DNA of 11,445 bases from Gyrodactylus bullatarudis (taxonomy: Eukaryota > Platyhelminthes > Monogenea > Gyrodactylidea > Gyrodactylidae). Both the position numbers and the translations under genes were made by a program. Under the pieces are notes generated by a model. It saw only the letters and a list, made by a program, of their open reading frames with translations, made no database searches and had not been told where the DNA came from. The stretch covers positions 1-11,445 of the forward strand of contig SSNU01000247.1 of the NCBI GenBank assembly GCA_012064415.1. The letters are read 5' to 3'. Below, piece by piece: positions 1 through 7,486 of the stretch; position 1 is the stretch's first letter; every line of letters starts with the position of its first letter.

Positions 1-295
1 TCTTTCTTTGAATTAGTGTTGATGTCTTATCCCCTTTGAAAGGTAGGTTCATGTAGACAGTTCCACCTTCATTCTCTTTGGGCTTTTTCCTAGGGGTGTA
101 CATCTGAGAGAGCCTATCGTTGATCAGCTCGATTGGGTAGTCGTTGTTGAGGAATATACAGATCAGTTTTTCCATCTCGTTTTCCCAGGTTGATTCTGAG
201 ACTCTCCTTCGGGTTCTTTTCGCGAGAGCTGTCACTAGTCCTCGTTTTACTTTCATGGGTACAAACGAGTTGAAACGACAGAACGGACCAATTTT
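1..295 (-). pseudogene. Penelope-like element RT fragment (thumb and linker), 5'-truncated, runs off the left edge
   Basis: The minus strand is open from 295 to the window edge. The peptide starts KIGPFCRFNSFVPMKVKRGL, continues through an Arg-rich patch (AKRTRRR) and an FLNNDYPIELIN block, and ends with MNLPFKGDKTSTLIQRK. From family knowledge, the order 'SFVP...KRGLV..L..R', then 'F..N.YP...I', then a basic spacer and 'LPF.G' is the thumb and post-RT linker of Penelope-like reverse transcriptases, just before the GIY-YIG nuclease. An in-frame TGA lies at 296-298 and no palm motifs precede it, so the 5' part is missing. The remainder may continue left of the window. The alternative is another RT class, but the linker fits PLE best. 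Recognition is by motif only. Confidence 0.72.
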
Positions 296-336
296 TCAGG
301 AAAGATGAAGAAACGAGAGAGAGATTTCAGCTTTCG

Positions 337-726
337 ATGGCAACCTTTTGCAATGAATATTCGAATCAAGAGACAAACTTTGAATACCTCCAACCTAGAC
401 ACTACAAAGCCCTGAAGAAGTTAAAGAGAAATGAAAATATTCTCCTTACAAAACCAGACAAGGGATCTGCAATGGTCATCCTCCAAAAAGACAAGTACAA
501 CAACACAATGAATGTTATATTGCATGACAACCCCAAGTTCCTGAAGACAAGAACAAAATTAAAAGATCATATGCCAAAAATTTTCGAGAAGAAAGTCAAT
601 GATGAGCTGAAGCTTATGATGCAAAACAAACATATCAATTACCAAACATTCTTGGATCTAAGATGTACAGATAGCAGCACATACCGTTATATGGATGATA
701 CCTTTATAATCGCTACTAAAATATAA
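337..726 (+). pseudogene. Penelope-like element RT fragment with internal deletion
   Basis: An open frame of 129 codons. Residues about 20-50 carry YKALKKLKRNENILLTKPDKG and SAMVILQKDKYNNTMNVIL, the N-terminal RT block of Penelope-like elements ('..I..TKPDKGNAVVI...'). Around residues 100-113, INYQTFLDLRCTDSS matches the block that normally precedes 'YGLPKIHK' in the family. Here it runs directly into YRYMDDTFII (residues about 116-125), which is the YxDD catalytic motif of the palm. The roughly 200 residues that should separate these blocks are absent, so most palm motifs are gone and the product cannot be a working RT. The frame stops at 724-726 soon after the catalytic motif, so thumb and nuclease are also missing. 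It lies head-to-head with the minus-strand PLE fragment at 1-295. The ATG at 337 is probably not a native start. Confidence 0.87.
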
Positions 727-970
727 ATAATAAGTATAGTTAATGCAATTAACGAACATGACATTCTATCCAACCTAATGATTACAAATTATGATGCTCC
801 AACCTGGTAACAGGTTTGAGCCAATCAAAATTGAAAAATAAGAACCAGTAATCTCTATTTCCTATTTTTGTTATAACCCTATATATATGGCATGTATCAC
901 ACTGATGAGTATGCCCGAAATAAAGGCCCTTATTTGTGAAAATTATGGCATCTCTTTCTTCTTCTCTGAA
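727..970. other. AT-rich spacer, nothing recognised
   Basis: No frame with family resemblance. A plus-strand open frame starts at 887 but its product matches nothing I know, and the better coding signal nearby begins at 971 in another frame. Confidence 0.5.
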
Positions 971-1396
971 ATGAACTTAGCATCGGTAACTCAGCTTAAA
1001 ACCGATGTCTCCGTACATCTCTCAACATTAAAATTTCATTGCTATATTGTAAAATTTAGGAATCTGATAGTAGAAACAATTTTGGAGCTCTGGGAGCTTC
1101 GTTTCACTTTACAGAGCTTTTACCTGTATCATTACGCACTAAAGAATTGATGCAAATTTAAAAACAGCATCGCAGCTCTCAAAACAGCTATTCTCATAGA
1201 GAAGGAAAAAGCCAACATATGTATATAAAAGAAATTCATTCAACCCCTAGTTCTCCCTAAACCTATTTTAGGTAGCAGAAGGAAACCTATTGAAACAGAG
1301 AAGAGGGACATCGGGGAAGCAACAAAAACAATTAAACGCCATCACAAACAAGTATCACATCCTTTTTCCAAACAAAATAATTGAAATGACCTACAA
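971..1396 (+). other. Exon-like stretch of unknown identity
   Basis: Several short pieces look coding and are bounded by GT-AG signals of the size used elsewhere in the window. 971-1012 reads MNLASVTQLKTDVS and is followed by a possible 47-nt intron (1013-1059). 1060-1160 then reads in the same phase ESDSRNNFGALGASFHFTEL and on through LLPVSLRTKELMQI to a TAA. A further piece from about 1162 reads NSIAALKTAILIEKEKANI. It has a possible 30-nt intron (GTATAT...CCCTAG, about 1219-1248) that keeps the frame into LPKPILGSRRKPIETEKRD and on to a stop near 1375. Another frame over the last part is also open (ending KIIEMTYKR, stop near 1400), so the true reading is uncertain. No family is recognised. 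It may be a gene remnant or chance open frames in AT-rich DNA. Confidence 0.25.
1132..1158 (+). repeat. 27-bp dispersed repeat, copy 1
   Basis: Starts TTACGCACTAAAGAATTGAT. It recurs in direct orientation at 1781-1807 with one substitution (T/C in GAATTGAT versus GAATCGAT). Both copies can be read as the peptide LRTKE(L/S)MQI followed shortly by a stop. Confidence 0.8.
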
Positions 1397-2373
1397 GCGA
1401 TAACCTTCAATTTCCAGTTTATTTTATCTTATTTCAATTGTAATCTTAATTTGGACATAAGAAACCTTAAAAGACACTACACAAAAAGATAGTAATTAGT
1501 TAATTATTTGATTACACACACATAATTGTACATTTTCACACAGAGAGTCCAACGTTAAAGAGGACTTAACTCAACACATGATAGAACAAAAAAAATTTTT
1601 TTATGCATCTTAATAAAGCACTTTCTTCAATTTCGAATAACACCTTAGCTTTTTACTTATGGCTCATTATAGAGATAATCCCACGCCACCTATTCGGGAG
1701 GTTAGAAGTACAGTTCATTCTTTTAACGTAATTAATTTTTTTTATTTTATGAAATGAATTGAAAAATTATTTTTATCATTTTACGCACTAAAGAATCGAT
1801 GCAAATTCAAATTTTGGAATAATATTCTGTTTCGTACAATGTAGAAATTTAAAAAACAATGTGATTCAAATGAGCGAGGCCATGGCCAAAAAATGTGGTT
1901 AGTTAAAAGAAAAGTACAGTGAACTTCCTAAAAAAAGTATATAAATGTGAGGATCTGACTAAAATATTTTAACCTCTCTACTATTAATGAGATGAATTAA
2001 AGATTTTTTCTCCCCAAGTCAACCCACTTTAAGTGCTTCTATCTCTCTTATTTCAAGTTCAAATGGGTTGAAAATTCGAACATGTCATCTATGTCTATCC
2101 TTATATCACCAGAATAAATTTCTAATTCATATCTCCTAAAACAACAGAGTTCACTATTTTTGATCCTAACTCACTGAATTAAACACTATTCGATGCAGAA
2201 TCAAAATTTGAGACAGCTGCCTAATTTCCATTCCAAAATATTGCCTGGGGGCAGTTTTATCAGAACTTAAACCCCGTTTCTAATTTTTTAAACTCATTTC
2301 AATTTTTTGGAAAATCTATACGAAAAGTCGTTTTCACAATTGAGAGACCCCCTCTTTTAACCAAGCCAAACAA
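1397..2373. other. Long AT-rich non-coding stretch
   Basis: Apart from the repeat copy at 1781-1807 I see no family-level coding signal. One short open piece, 1659-1727, begins with ATG (MAHYRDNPTPPIREVRSTVH...) and ends at a GTAATT that could be a splice donor. No convincing partner exon follows. A second ATG piece near 1870-1890 (MSEAMAKKC) is equally unsupported. Poly-A and poly-T runs are frequent. Confidence 0.5.
1781..1807 (+). repeat. 27-bp dispersed repeat, copy 2
   Basis: Partner of 1132-1158, about 650 bp downstream and in the same orientation. The sequence on either side is not obviously alike beyond a shared TATCATT just upstream, so the unit is short. In the LRTKE frame this copy continues for a few codons (QIQILE) before TAA. 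Confidence 0.8.
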
Positions 2374-3199
2374 CTACTGAACAGGATGATCGATAGCAGC
2401 ATCATCGCTCTGGTCGATCTCTGGGTTCTAAAAATTAAAAAAATCTGATATTATTATTGATAAACACAAAATAATTTTGAACTTTAATTACGTATGGTAA
2501 AATTTCGTACTGTTCTTCCTCTTCGTCAAACCGATGATTTGAGATAAAATTTGATAAACTTGTTATATTGTGACCAATATGGGAAGCCAGAATAATTTTT
2601 TCACAGATGTCTTGATTTAAAGAAGTACGATAGTCTGTTATTATCCCGAGAGAGAACATCCTTTCCGATGGTACAGATGTAGCAGGAATTGATAGAAAAT
2701 AATTGGCTATACGGGATAGATACAGATAAGAGAACCTTTTACTATTCCACCAGATGAGTCTATTGTCAACATTTTCATCAAGGTCACTGATATATGCGGC
2801 TATTTCATCAGACAGGGTATGACTTCTGGAATGAGATCTAGCTAAGAAGTCATTAACATTGCTACACGAATGAATTTCGTCTGGGGGATCTTGGTTAGGA
2901 AAAATGAAGTTATTTATAAGATGATTTGATACATCTATTATATCCGTGTCTTTCTTGAAAAACACAACTCTGAATAAGAGCTCATTTTGTCCATAGTTTT
3001 CAAAATATTTTAATAAATTTTTCTCGAATTCATTGAAAAAATCATTGATGCTTCCATGTATCGTATTATTAGGAACATTGTAAGTAAGTTTAATATTGTC
3101 ACGTCCAAAAATCCACTTAAAATCATACATTTCATAAAGCATCATCAGTGGCAATACTTTAAAAATGATATAAGTCAAGAATTCATTGAAGATAATAAT
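2374..3199 (-). pseudogene. hAT transposase C-terminal fragment with a spliced acidic tail (hAT copy 1)
   Basis: The minus-strand frame is open from about 3199 to 2435. The hAT C-terminal dimerisation region is clear: RLIWWNSKRFSYLYLSRIAN, then YFLSIPATSVPSERMFSLG, then a helix ending ICEKIILASHI. These match the family pattern 'WW...yp.L...A...LsipatsvpsER.FS'. After it comes a run of Glu (FDEEEEQYEILPY). A GTAATT donor at 2491 and a TTTTTAG acceptor at 2428-2429 bound a 64-nt intron. Removing it in phase 0 adds NPEIDQSDDAAIDHPVQ and a TAG at 2374-2376, keeping the acidic character. Upstream, an in-frame TAA lies near 3200-3202, and the zinc-finger and N-terminal catalytic regions are absent, so this is a 5'-truncated element. 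The upstream exon structure between 3180 and 3300 is unclear. Full hAT transposases are usually 600-800 residues. Confidence 0.86.
2428..2491 (-). other. Candidate 64-nt GT-AG intron in hAT copy 1
   Basis: The minus-strand donor GTAATTAAAG follows the codons for ILPY and the acceptor is TTTTTTTAATTTTTAG. Reading through it gives a different tail that also ends soon (stop 2435-2437), so the intron rests on splice-site fit and on the acidic composition on both sides. Confidence 0.55.
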
Positions 3200-3350
3200 T
3201 TACAAATTACGAAAGAAATAGTGAACGTCAAAGAAAATCAGAATATAATGAGCTAAAAAAACACCAAAACTCTCCAATAAGTAGCAATAGTGGAGAGAAA
3301 AGTGAAAAAGCTCACATAGGCCAAGGTAGTTGAAGATTATAAGAATAGTT

Positions 3351-3599
3351 TTATTGAAAACTTAAGTTTGGTTTGTATAGATTTATGAAGAATTTCTCCT
3401 TCACCCAAACGTCTGTACTGTCATCCCCTGCATTTTTGTATAAAATTGAAAAGTTTGAGATTGAAGCTTCGTGCCCTTCTTGTCTTAGATGCCTGGTCAC
3501 CGCTGTATCTTTCTTAAGATGATCATTCCCTCTAGTTGATAACTTCCTAATTGTACGACCGATATATGTAGCTCCACAGTCACATTGGAATGTTGATCA
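3351..3599 (-). pseudogene. Penelope-like element GIY-YIG endonuclease fragment
   Basis: The minus-strand frame reads FQCDCGATYIGRTIRKLSTR, then HLKKDTAVTRHLRQEGHEA, then SILYKNAGDDSTDVWVKEKF and FINLYKPNLSFQ, with TAA at 3351-3353. From family knowledge this is the Penelope-type GIY-YIG nuclease: a Cys-rich 'CDCG..YIG.T.RKLSTR' start (YIG core and catalytic Arg context), an 'H' and 'GH' spacer, a 'ILY' strand and an 'E..FI....P.LN'-like end with the conserved Glu. The fragment begins at a junction with Merlin copy 1 (about 3592-3600), where the two coding signals sit in different frames. This indicates insertion or recombination and not a functional fusion. The first Tyr of the GIY motif is replaced in the visible sequence (CGATYIG). 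No RT domain precedes it on this strand. Confidence 0.8.
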
Positions 3600-4153
3600 C
3601 GAGATGTTACGATTCTGAGTTTAACTATGCGAGTATCTCTATCGTATGCACCAAGGATCCATTCATCTCTAAGAATTCGGCCACGGTGATGCTTTCTTCT
3701 AGATATTTTCGTCTCATCCATTTCGACCATGTGGCCAATTCCACCTATTTTATTCACATTATAGGCATTTTGCCTAAGGAACAAACGAAACATATCAAAA
3801 TATAAATTAATTGTTCGCTCTGAGATTTTAGTCGTCAAGTAAATACTTTTGTATGTTCGTCCTTGAGCAAAGTAGTACATAAGTCTGATGATATTTGATA
3901 GTGGTAAATGTTTTTTGAAGATGAAAGTGCCTTGAAAATGAAATTAATGAATCTTTTTACCTCTGTATATTGATTGTCCTTTGCCACAGTTCGAACAGCG
4001 CATGCACCTTTGTCTGTTGAAATTGCATAAACCTAGACAGTCATGGAGACAAGGAAATGAATCTATCGATATTAAATTTTTATCCAAGAAAAACTGGAAG
4101 GAATTTTGTTCACTGAGGCATAGAATCCAGATGTCATTTTCAGTTAACGCCAT
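3592..4153 (-). pseudogene. Merlin/IS1016-type (ISXO2-like) transposase, 3'-truncated (copy 1)
   Basis: Exon 1 (3961-4153) starts MALTENDIWILCLSEQNSFQ and ends with the zinc-ribbon half CMRCSNCGKGQSIYR. A 30-nt intron (3931-3960) follows. Exon 2 (from 3930) reads GTFIFKKHLPLSNIIRLMYY and continues with the helix-turn-helix-like KISERTINLYFDMFRLFLRQ and the catalytic-core start KIGGIGHMVEMDETKISRRK, then RGRILRDEWILGAYDRDTR. From family knowledge, '(V)E(I/M)DE(S/T)K...RGR....W..G...R' is the first-Asp region of ISXO2-like DDE transposases of the Merlin superfamily. The homology stops after KLRIVTSRDQ, before the second Asp and the Glu, where PLE nuclease sequence takes over. The enzyme is therefore dead. 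Its first Cys pair is weak (CLHDCLGLC). It is a divergent paralogue of copy 2 at 4744-5560. Confidence 0.9.
3931..3960 (-). other. 30-nt GT-AG intron in Merlin copy 1
   Basis: On the minus strand the donor is GTAAAAAG and the acceptor CATTTTCAAG. It splits a Gly codon (G|GC, phase 1), and removal restores the conserved 'R-G-T-F' link between the zinc ribbon and the catalytic domain. Unspliced, the frame ends at TAA four codons into the intron. The divergent copy 2 has an acceptor at the same codon and phase. Confidence 0.78.
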
Positions 4154-4743
4154 GATTAATAATCAATGAATATGCCACAGGTCCAACATAAATCGAGGTT
4201 GAGAAAAAACTCCATTTTGATTTGTCAAAAGAAATAACCCAATTATAATAGAAAGATACGATTACACAAGTATACAAAGCTCAATAGAGGATTGCAGAAT
4301 AAAACTTTAAAATTGTCAGTCCTAGCCTGAAATTAAAAAGGGCTTCTACTTCAAGCCTCGAAGTGAAACAAAAGTAAATAAGACTGTTTGAAAACAGAAT
4401 TAAACCTACAAGGCTTAGTGTGTTTAAAACCCTAAGACCCCTGAATCATATTTTGCATGTTACATTTTACTTAAAACCAAAATTGTTGAGCTCAATTTAT
4501 AGAAAATTTGAAAACCAAGAGTGTTAAATTTCGAGAATTTTCGTCCGTTTTCATATTTTCATAGTTGAAATTTATTTTGGAGAAATAATCCCTCATCAAA
4601 ATATAAAAAAAACACCAAAAACAAAAGACAGACAAAAAAATATTAAAAAAACATTAGTTAACATAGGAAAGACGTGGAGAGGTTGTTCTCAATTCTGATT
4701 GGTTGATTTTTTTATAAATTTACGCTGACACGTAAGTAAAGTA
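4154..4743. other. Non-coding spacer between the two Merlin copies
   Basis: No coding signal. The stretch 4681-4703 resembles 6047-6069 and may be an element end (separate entry). Poly-A tracts lie near 4600-4650. Confidence 0.5.
4681..4703 (+). repeat. Candidate terminal sequence of Merlin copy 2 (direct-repeat unit 1)
   Basis: GGTTGTTCTCAATTCTGATT followed by GGT. It lies 41 bp beyond the last recognisable transposase codon of copy 2 and is similar over 23 bp to 6047-6069 (4 differences by eye). A terminus beginning GG and placed just outside the transposase 3' end fits a Merlin element, but the matching inverted end to the right of 5560 was not found. Confidence 0.35.
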
Positions 4744-5560
4744 TTACCAATATTCGCTATGATTTATGGTTAGATGCCAAAAACTAGCAGTTGTACGATC
4801 AGAATAACCTGCCCATTCATCTGTAATCAAGGTAGAGCCAGCATGAATATGATCAGTTATAAACTTTTCAATTATATTTTCATTTTGATTATAACAATCT
4901 TTAATTTTACTTTCTTGTCTCCCTGTCGAAGGCTCCAATTATCCATTTATTGCGTAGTATTCTTCCTCTGTTGTATTTACTTCTTGAAATTTTTGTTTCA
5001 TCAATTTCCACAACATGGCCTATTCCTCCGATTTTCTCGTTGGTGATTGATGTCTCGAGTAATAGAGACCGAAATATACAAAAGTAATCAGATAAAGTCT
5101 GTCTGCTTATATCTATATTCAGTAATATTTCCCGGTAAGAGCGACCAATGCAATAATAGTACATTAACTGAATTAGAAGATCAAATGTTAGAGATTTTTT
5201 GAATAGAAAAGTTCCTGAAATTTAAATTTTAATTAAAACAGATCTTCCTTTTCCACATTTATTGCATCTTTTGAAGTTTGGTTTGGGACTCATCTTCATC
5301 GTGCCTTCAAAAGTCCCGTCTATGCATACAGGTGGTGATATGTCTATAAAATTATGCTCTACGAAAAATTCTCTTGCTTTCTCTTCCGAGTTACATAGCT
5401 CCCAAATATCGTTCTCCGATAAGTTCATCACACCAATAAATGACGAAACAATTTTTCCTATTCTTCTTTCTTTAGAACCTGATGGAATTTGATTCGCTGG
5501 AAAACTTCTCAAGCCCATTTTCAAGGTATAGGAACACATTTTGATTTTATAATCTATCAA
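4744..5560 (-). pseudogene. Merlin/IS1016-type (ISXO2-like) transposase, degenerate (copy 2)
   Basis: The likely original start is the Met at 5428 (MNLSENDIWELCNSEEKARE), equivalent to the start of copy 1. The frame is open further up to 5560. The zinc ribbon is fuller than in copy 1: PPVCIDGTFEG, then RCNKCGKGRSV. After a degenerate intron the second exon begins at 5214 with GTFLFKKSLTFDLL and runs through the core start GGIGHVVEIDETKISRSKYN and RGRILRNKWIIGAFDRETRK to a stop at 4907. In another frame the core resumes (4938-4744): ENIIEKFITDHIHAGSTLIT, then DEWAGY, then HLTINHSEYW. The first Asp (EIDE) and second Asp (ITDEWAGY) are present. The strand between them is deleted and the last Glu is lost with the C-terminus. 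Lesions: lost splice donor, frameshift near 4910-4930, 3' truncation. Confidence 0.9.
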
Positions 5561-6118
5561 GTCTATTTAGAAATTAATCAAGCCTAAAATATACTTTTAA
5601 AAATAAATATAAAATAAGAGGTATTGCAATGTATTTAGAAAGAAAAAGCTTGACTCATTGCATATTGTTTAAAATTAATTGTAATTAAGGCTTGATTCGT
5701 TTTTGTAACTTAGTAACAGGTTAAATAGGTAAAAAATGTAATATACTTATACCTCTCCCTCCTATTTAATACTGGAATACACCTACGAATACATCGAGTA
5801 TCATTGATTCATTTTGATTGGTCCATTTCGACGCTGAAACTAGATTAGACAGGGGGGATTTTCGCTGTAACTGATTTAGACCATTACCAAAAAATCAAAT
5901 AGATATAATATTCGTATATCGTATGTTGAAACTTTACAAAACGAATTTTCACTCCCTATGTGTTAAATATATACAGGTAAAAGCTCTAATTGATTAACCT
6001 CATTTGAAAAATTAGAATTAGTATTTTCCTATATACCCTGAGGGCAGGCTGTACTTGATTCTGATTGGTCAATTCTCGAAACTCACTCAAGAAAATTTGA
6101 GGAAGGGAAAGTAATCAT
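5561..6118. other. Non-coding spacer
   Basis: No coding signal on either strand. It contains the second copy of the possible element end (6047-6069) and a related CCAAT-like core at 5811-5822 (ATTTTGATTGGT). Confidence 0.5.
6047..6069 (+). repeat. Direct-repeat unit 2, similar to 4681-4703
   Basis: GGCTGTACTTGATTCTGATT followed by GGT. Same orientation as 4681-4703. If it is an element end, the element it belonged to extended right and has been replaced by the LINE fragment that starts about 50 bp away. The core CTGATTGGTC also matches the general CCAAT-box pattern, so a promoter motif is the alternative. Confidence 0.35.
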
Positions 6119-7200
6119 TTACCGGATATGAGAAATCGGTCTTTTCTTTTTTTTTGATTTTAAATTGAGGAGAGTGTTAATAATAAGATCAGGGGACATA
6201 ATAGGAGGAGTAGCATTAAGGGTACAGACAGGGGGTGGAATATCACACTTTGAGTAGATGTTAATGAAATAGTCGTTGATGGCATCTGGTTCGAATTCCT
6301 TAGGGATAGATCTAGAGGATTCGCTGTGAGATAGGAAGTTCATTTTTCTTCCAGGCTCTTTTGGGATTCGATTTGGCATCATTTTGGATTGAGTTTTCAA
6401 ACAAGGATTGGGATGTGGCCTGTGTTAAATTAATAGAATTTTTGGATGGTCTTTTAGCGCGATCTATTAGAAAGCATAGAAAATCTAGGTTAAGAGAGTT
6501 ATTATGAAATAGGAAATCTAAGATTGGTATAACCATATATAAAAAATGGGATATGTCAGTTACATAATGTGTTACAGAGGAGTTATAGGGAACAATGTCT
6601 GATTAGGAGAAAAGTTGTTGGAGATAAATTGTTATCAGAGCTATTAATAGGAATAGATTTAAGTTGATCTAGCTCGGTGAAATCAGTAAATTGTAGGTCA
6701 AGAAAATTGTTGGAAGTTTTCTTTGTTGGGTGTTTTGTTACCTATCTTAAGCCAAGCGATAAGCAAAAATCAATGAGGTCGGAGGAGGAATCAAGCTCGT
6801 TAGGTCTATATGCTGGTTGATTGAAGTCACCACAAATGATGGTTTTCTGGCGAGATACCGAAAGTTTTGCTTGATGAAGTTAATTATTTTCCACTCTGAT
6901 TGCAGAGTTACAGGTGGTGGGTTGTACAGAATAAAAATTTGTTAAATTCAACAAGAATAGATAGTAGATCAGCTCTGTGGTTATCTAAGGAGAACGAGAT
7001 AAGTTTGGAGGAATCATGAATAAAAATAATGACACCATCACCTTGACGATCGGCTTTTACATTATGGTAGTTCGGGATGTAGAATTCAGAGTCAGGATGG
7101 CGTGGTTTGAGCCAGGATTCTGTAATGATGAAAAAATCTGGAGATATGGATAACATTGAGGGGAGGATTGACCGTGCATTCTATAGAAGAATTTTCGGGG
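6119..7200 (-). pseudogene. Non-LTR retrotransposon (LINE) ORF2 fragment: APE endonuclease and linker, RT missing
   Basis: Read on the minus strand from about 7190 down through several frame changes. NARSILPSMLSISPDFFIIT, then ESWLKP, is the N-terminal APE endonuclease motif (conserved Asn and the catalytic Glu in TESWL). RADRQGDGVIIFIHDS-type sequence follows ('R..R.GGGV.I'), then YNPPP, then KTIICGDFNQPAYRPNEL with the catalytic GDFN, then DLIDFCLSLGL and NNFLDLQFTDFTELDQL. The linker continues with DAKSNPKRAWKK, EFEPDAINDYFINIYSKCDI and MSPDLIINTLLNLKSKKKKR, ending at a stop at 6119. In LINEs the RT domain starts right after this 'L..LK..K..G.D' region, and here it is absent. Lesions: at least three frameshifts and several stops. 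The clade (CR1, L2 or Jockey-like) cannot be settled from the fragment. Confidence 0.87.
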
Positions 7201-7415
7201 ATGATTGGAAAAAACTTTCTTTTTTCAGATGGGCCTGCTATGAGAAGCGAAGGAGAAGGTCTCTTTGAGGAATTTCCAGTGTTAGATTGAGGGTTGGATT
7301 TAGGATCTAAAGGATTTGGAGCGATTGGCGAAGTAGGTGACAATTTATTCTGCTTGATATTATTCTTCCTTTTCGAATCTTGCAACGTATACAAGGCACA
7401 GAGAATTAAGCTCAA
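7201..7415 (-). pseudogene. Possible upstream reading frame of the LINE fragment
   Basis: An open minus-strand frame rich in Pro, Ser, Asn and Lys (LSPTSPIAPNPLDPKSNPQS..., then KRPSPSLLIAGPSEKRKFFP). It ends by running out of frame into the endonuclease start. The position, immediately 5' of ORF2, and the low-complexity basic composition would suit the tail of an ORF1 or a 5' UTR. No zinc knuckle or RRM is visible, so this is a weak call. Confidence 0.3.
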
Positions 7416-7470
7416 ATCTAAGATTCACTCTAATATCGCAAAAAAGAAGATAATTAAATTCAAAAAGGAA

Positions 7471-7476
7471 TTTATT
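7471..7476 (-). promoter_or_regulatory. Polyadenylation signal AATAAA for the small spliced gene
   Basis: The minus strand reads AATAAA starting 10 bases after the TAA at 7487-7489. The spacing is plausible for very short 3' UTRs, but the motif is common by chance in AT-rich DNA. Confidence 0.35.
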
Positions 7477-7486
7477 AAGGAATAAA

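Noticed and set aside
887..1150. 87-codon plus-strand frame
   Set aside because: Composition looks random, and a different frame over 971-1160 gives a better exon-like reading.
1588..1602. A-run/T-run symmetry as a possible replication or terminator signal
   Set aside because: Simple homopolymer runs are frequent throughout the window and nothing else supports a function.
2240..2275. CAGAACTTAAACCCC as a possible hAT terminal inverted repeat
   Set aside because: No matching inverted partner was found upstream of the hAT copy 1 coding region.
3056..3256. Plus-strand frame opposite the hAT copy 1 N-terminal part
   Set aside because: Mostly antisense to the hAT frame; the part beyond 3200 is too short to support a gene.
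6285..6298. GGTTCGAATTCC, resembling a tRNA B box
   Set aside because: It lies within LINE coding sequence (EFEPDAIND on the other strand), and no A box or cloverleaf can be drawn around it.
7294..7485. Plus-strand frame opposite the LINE 5' region
   Set aside because: Antisense to the LINE-associated frame and no family resemblance.
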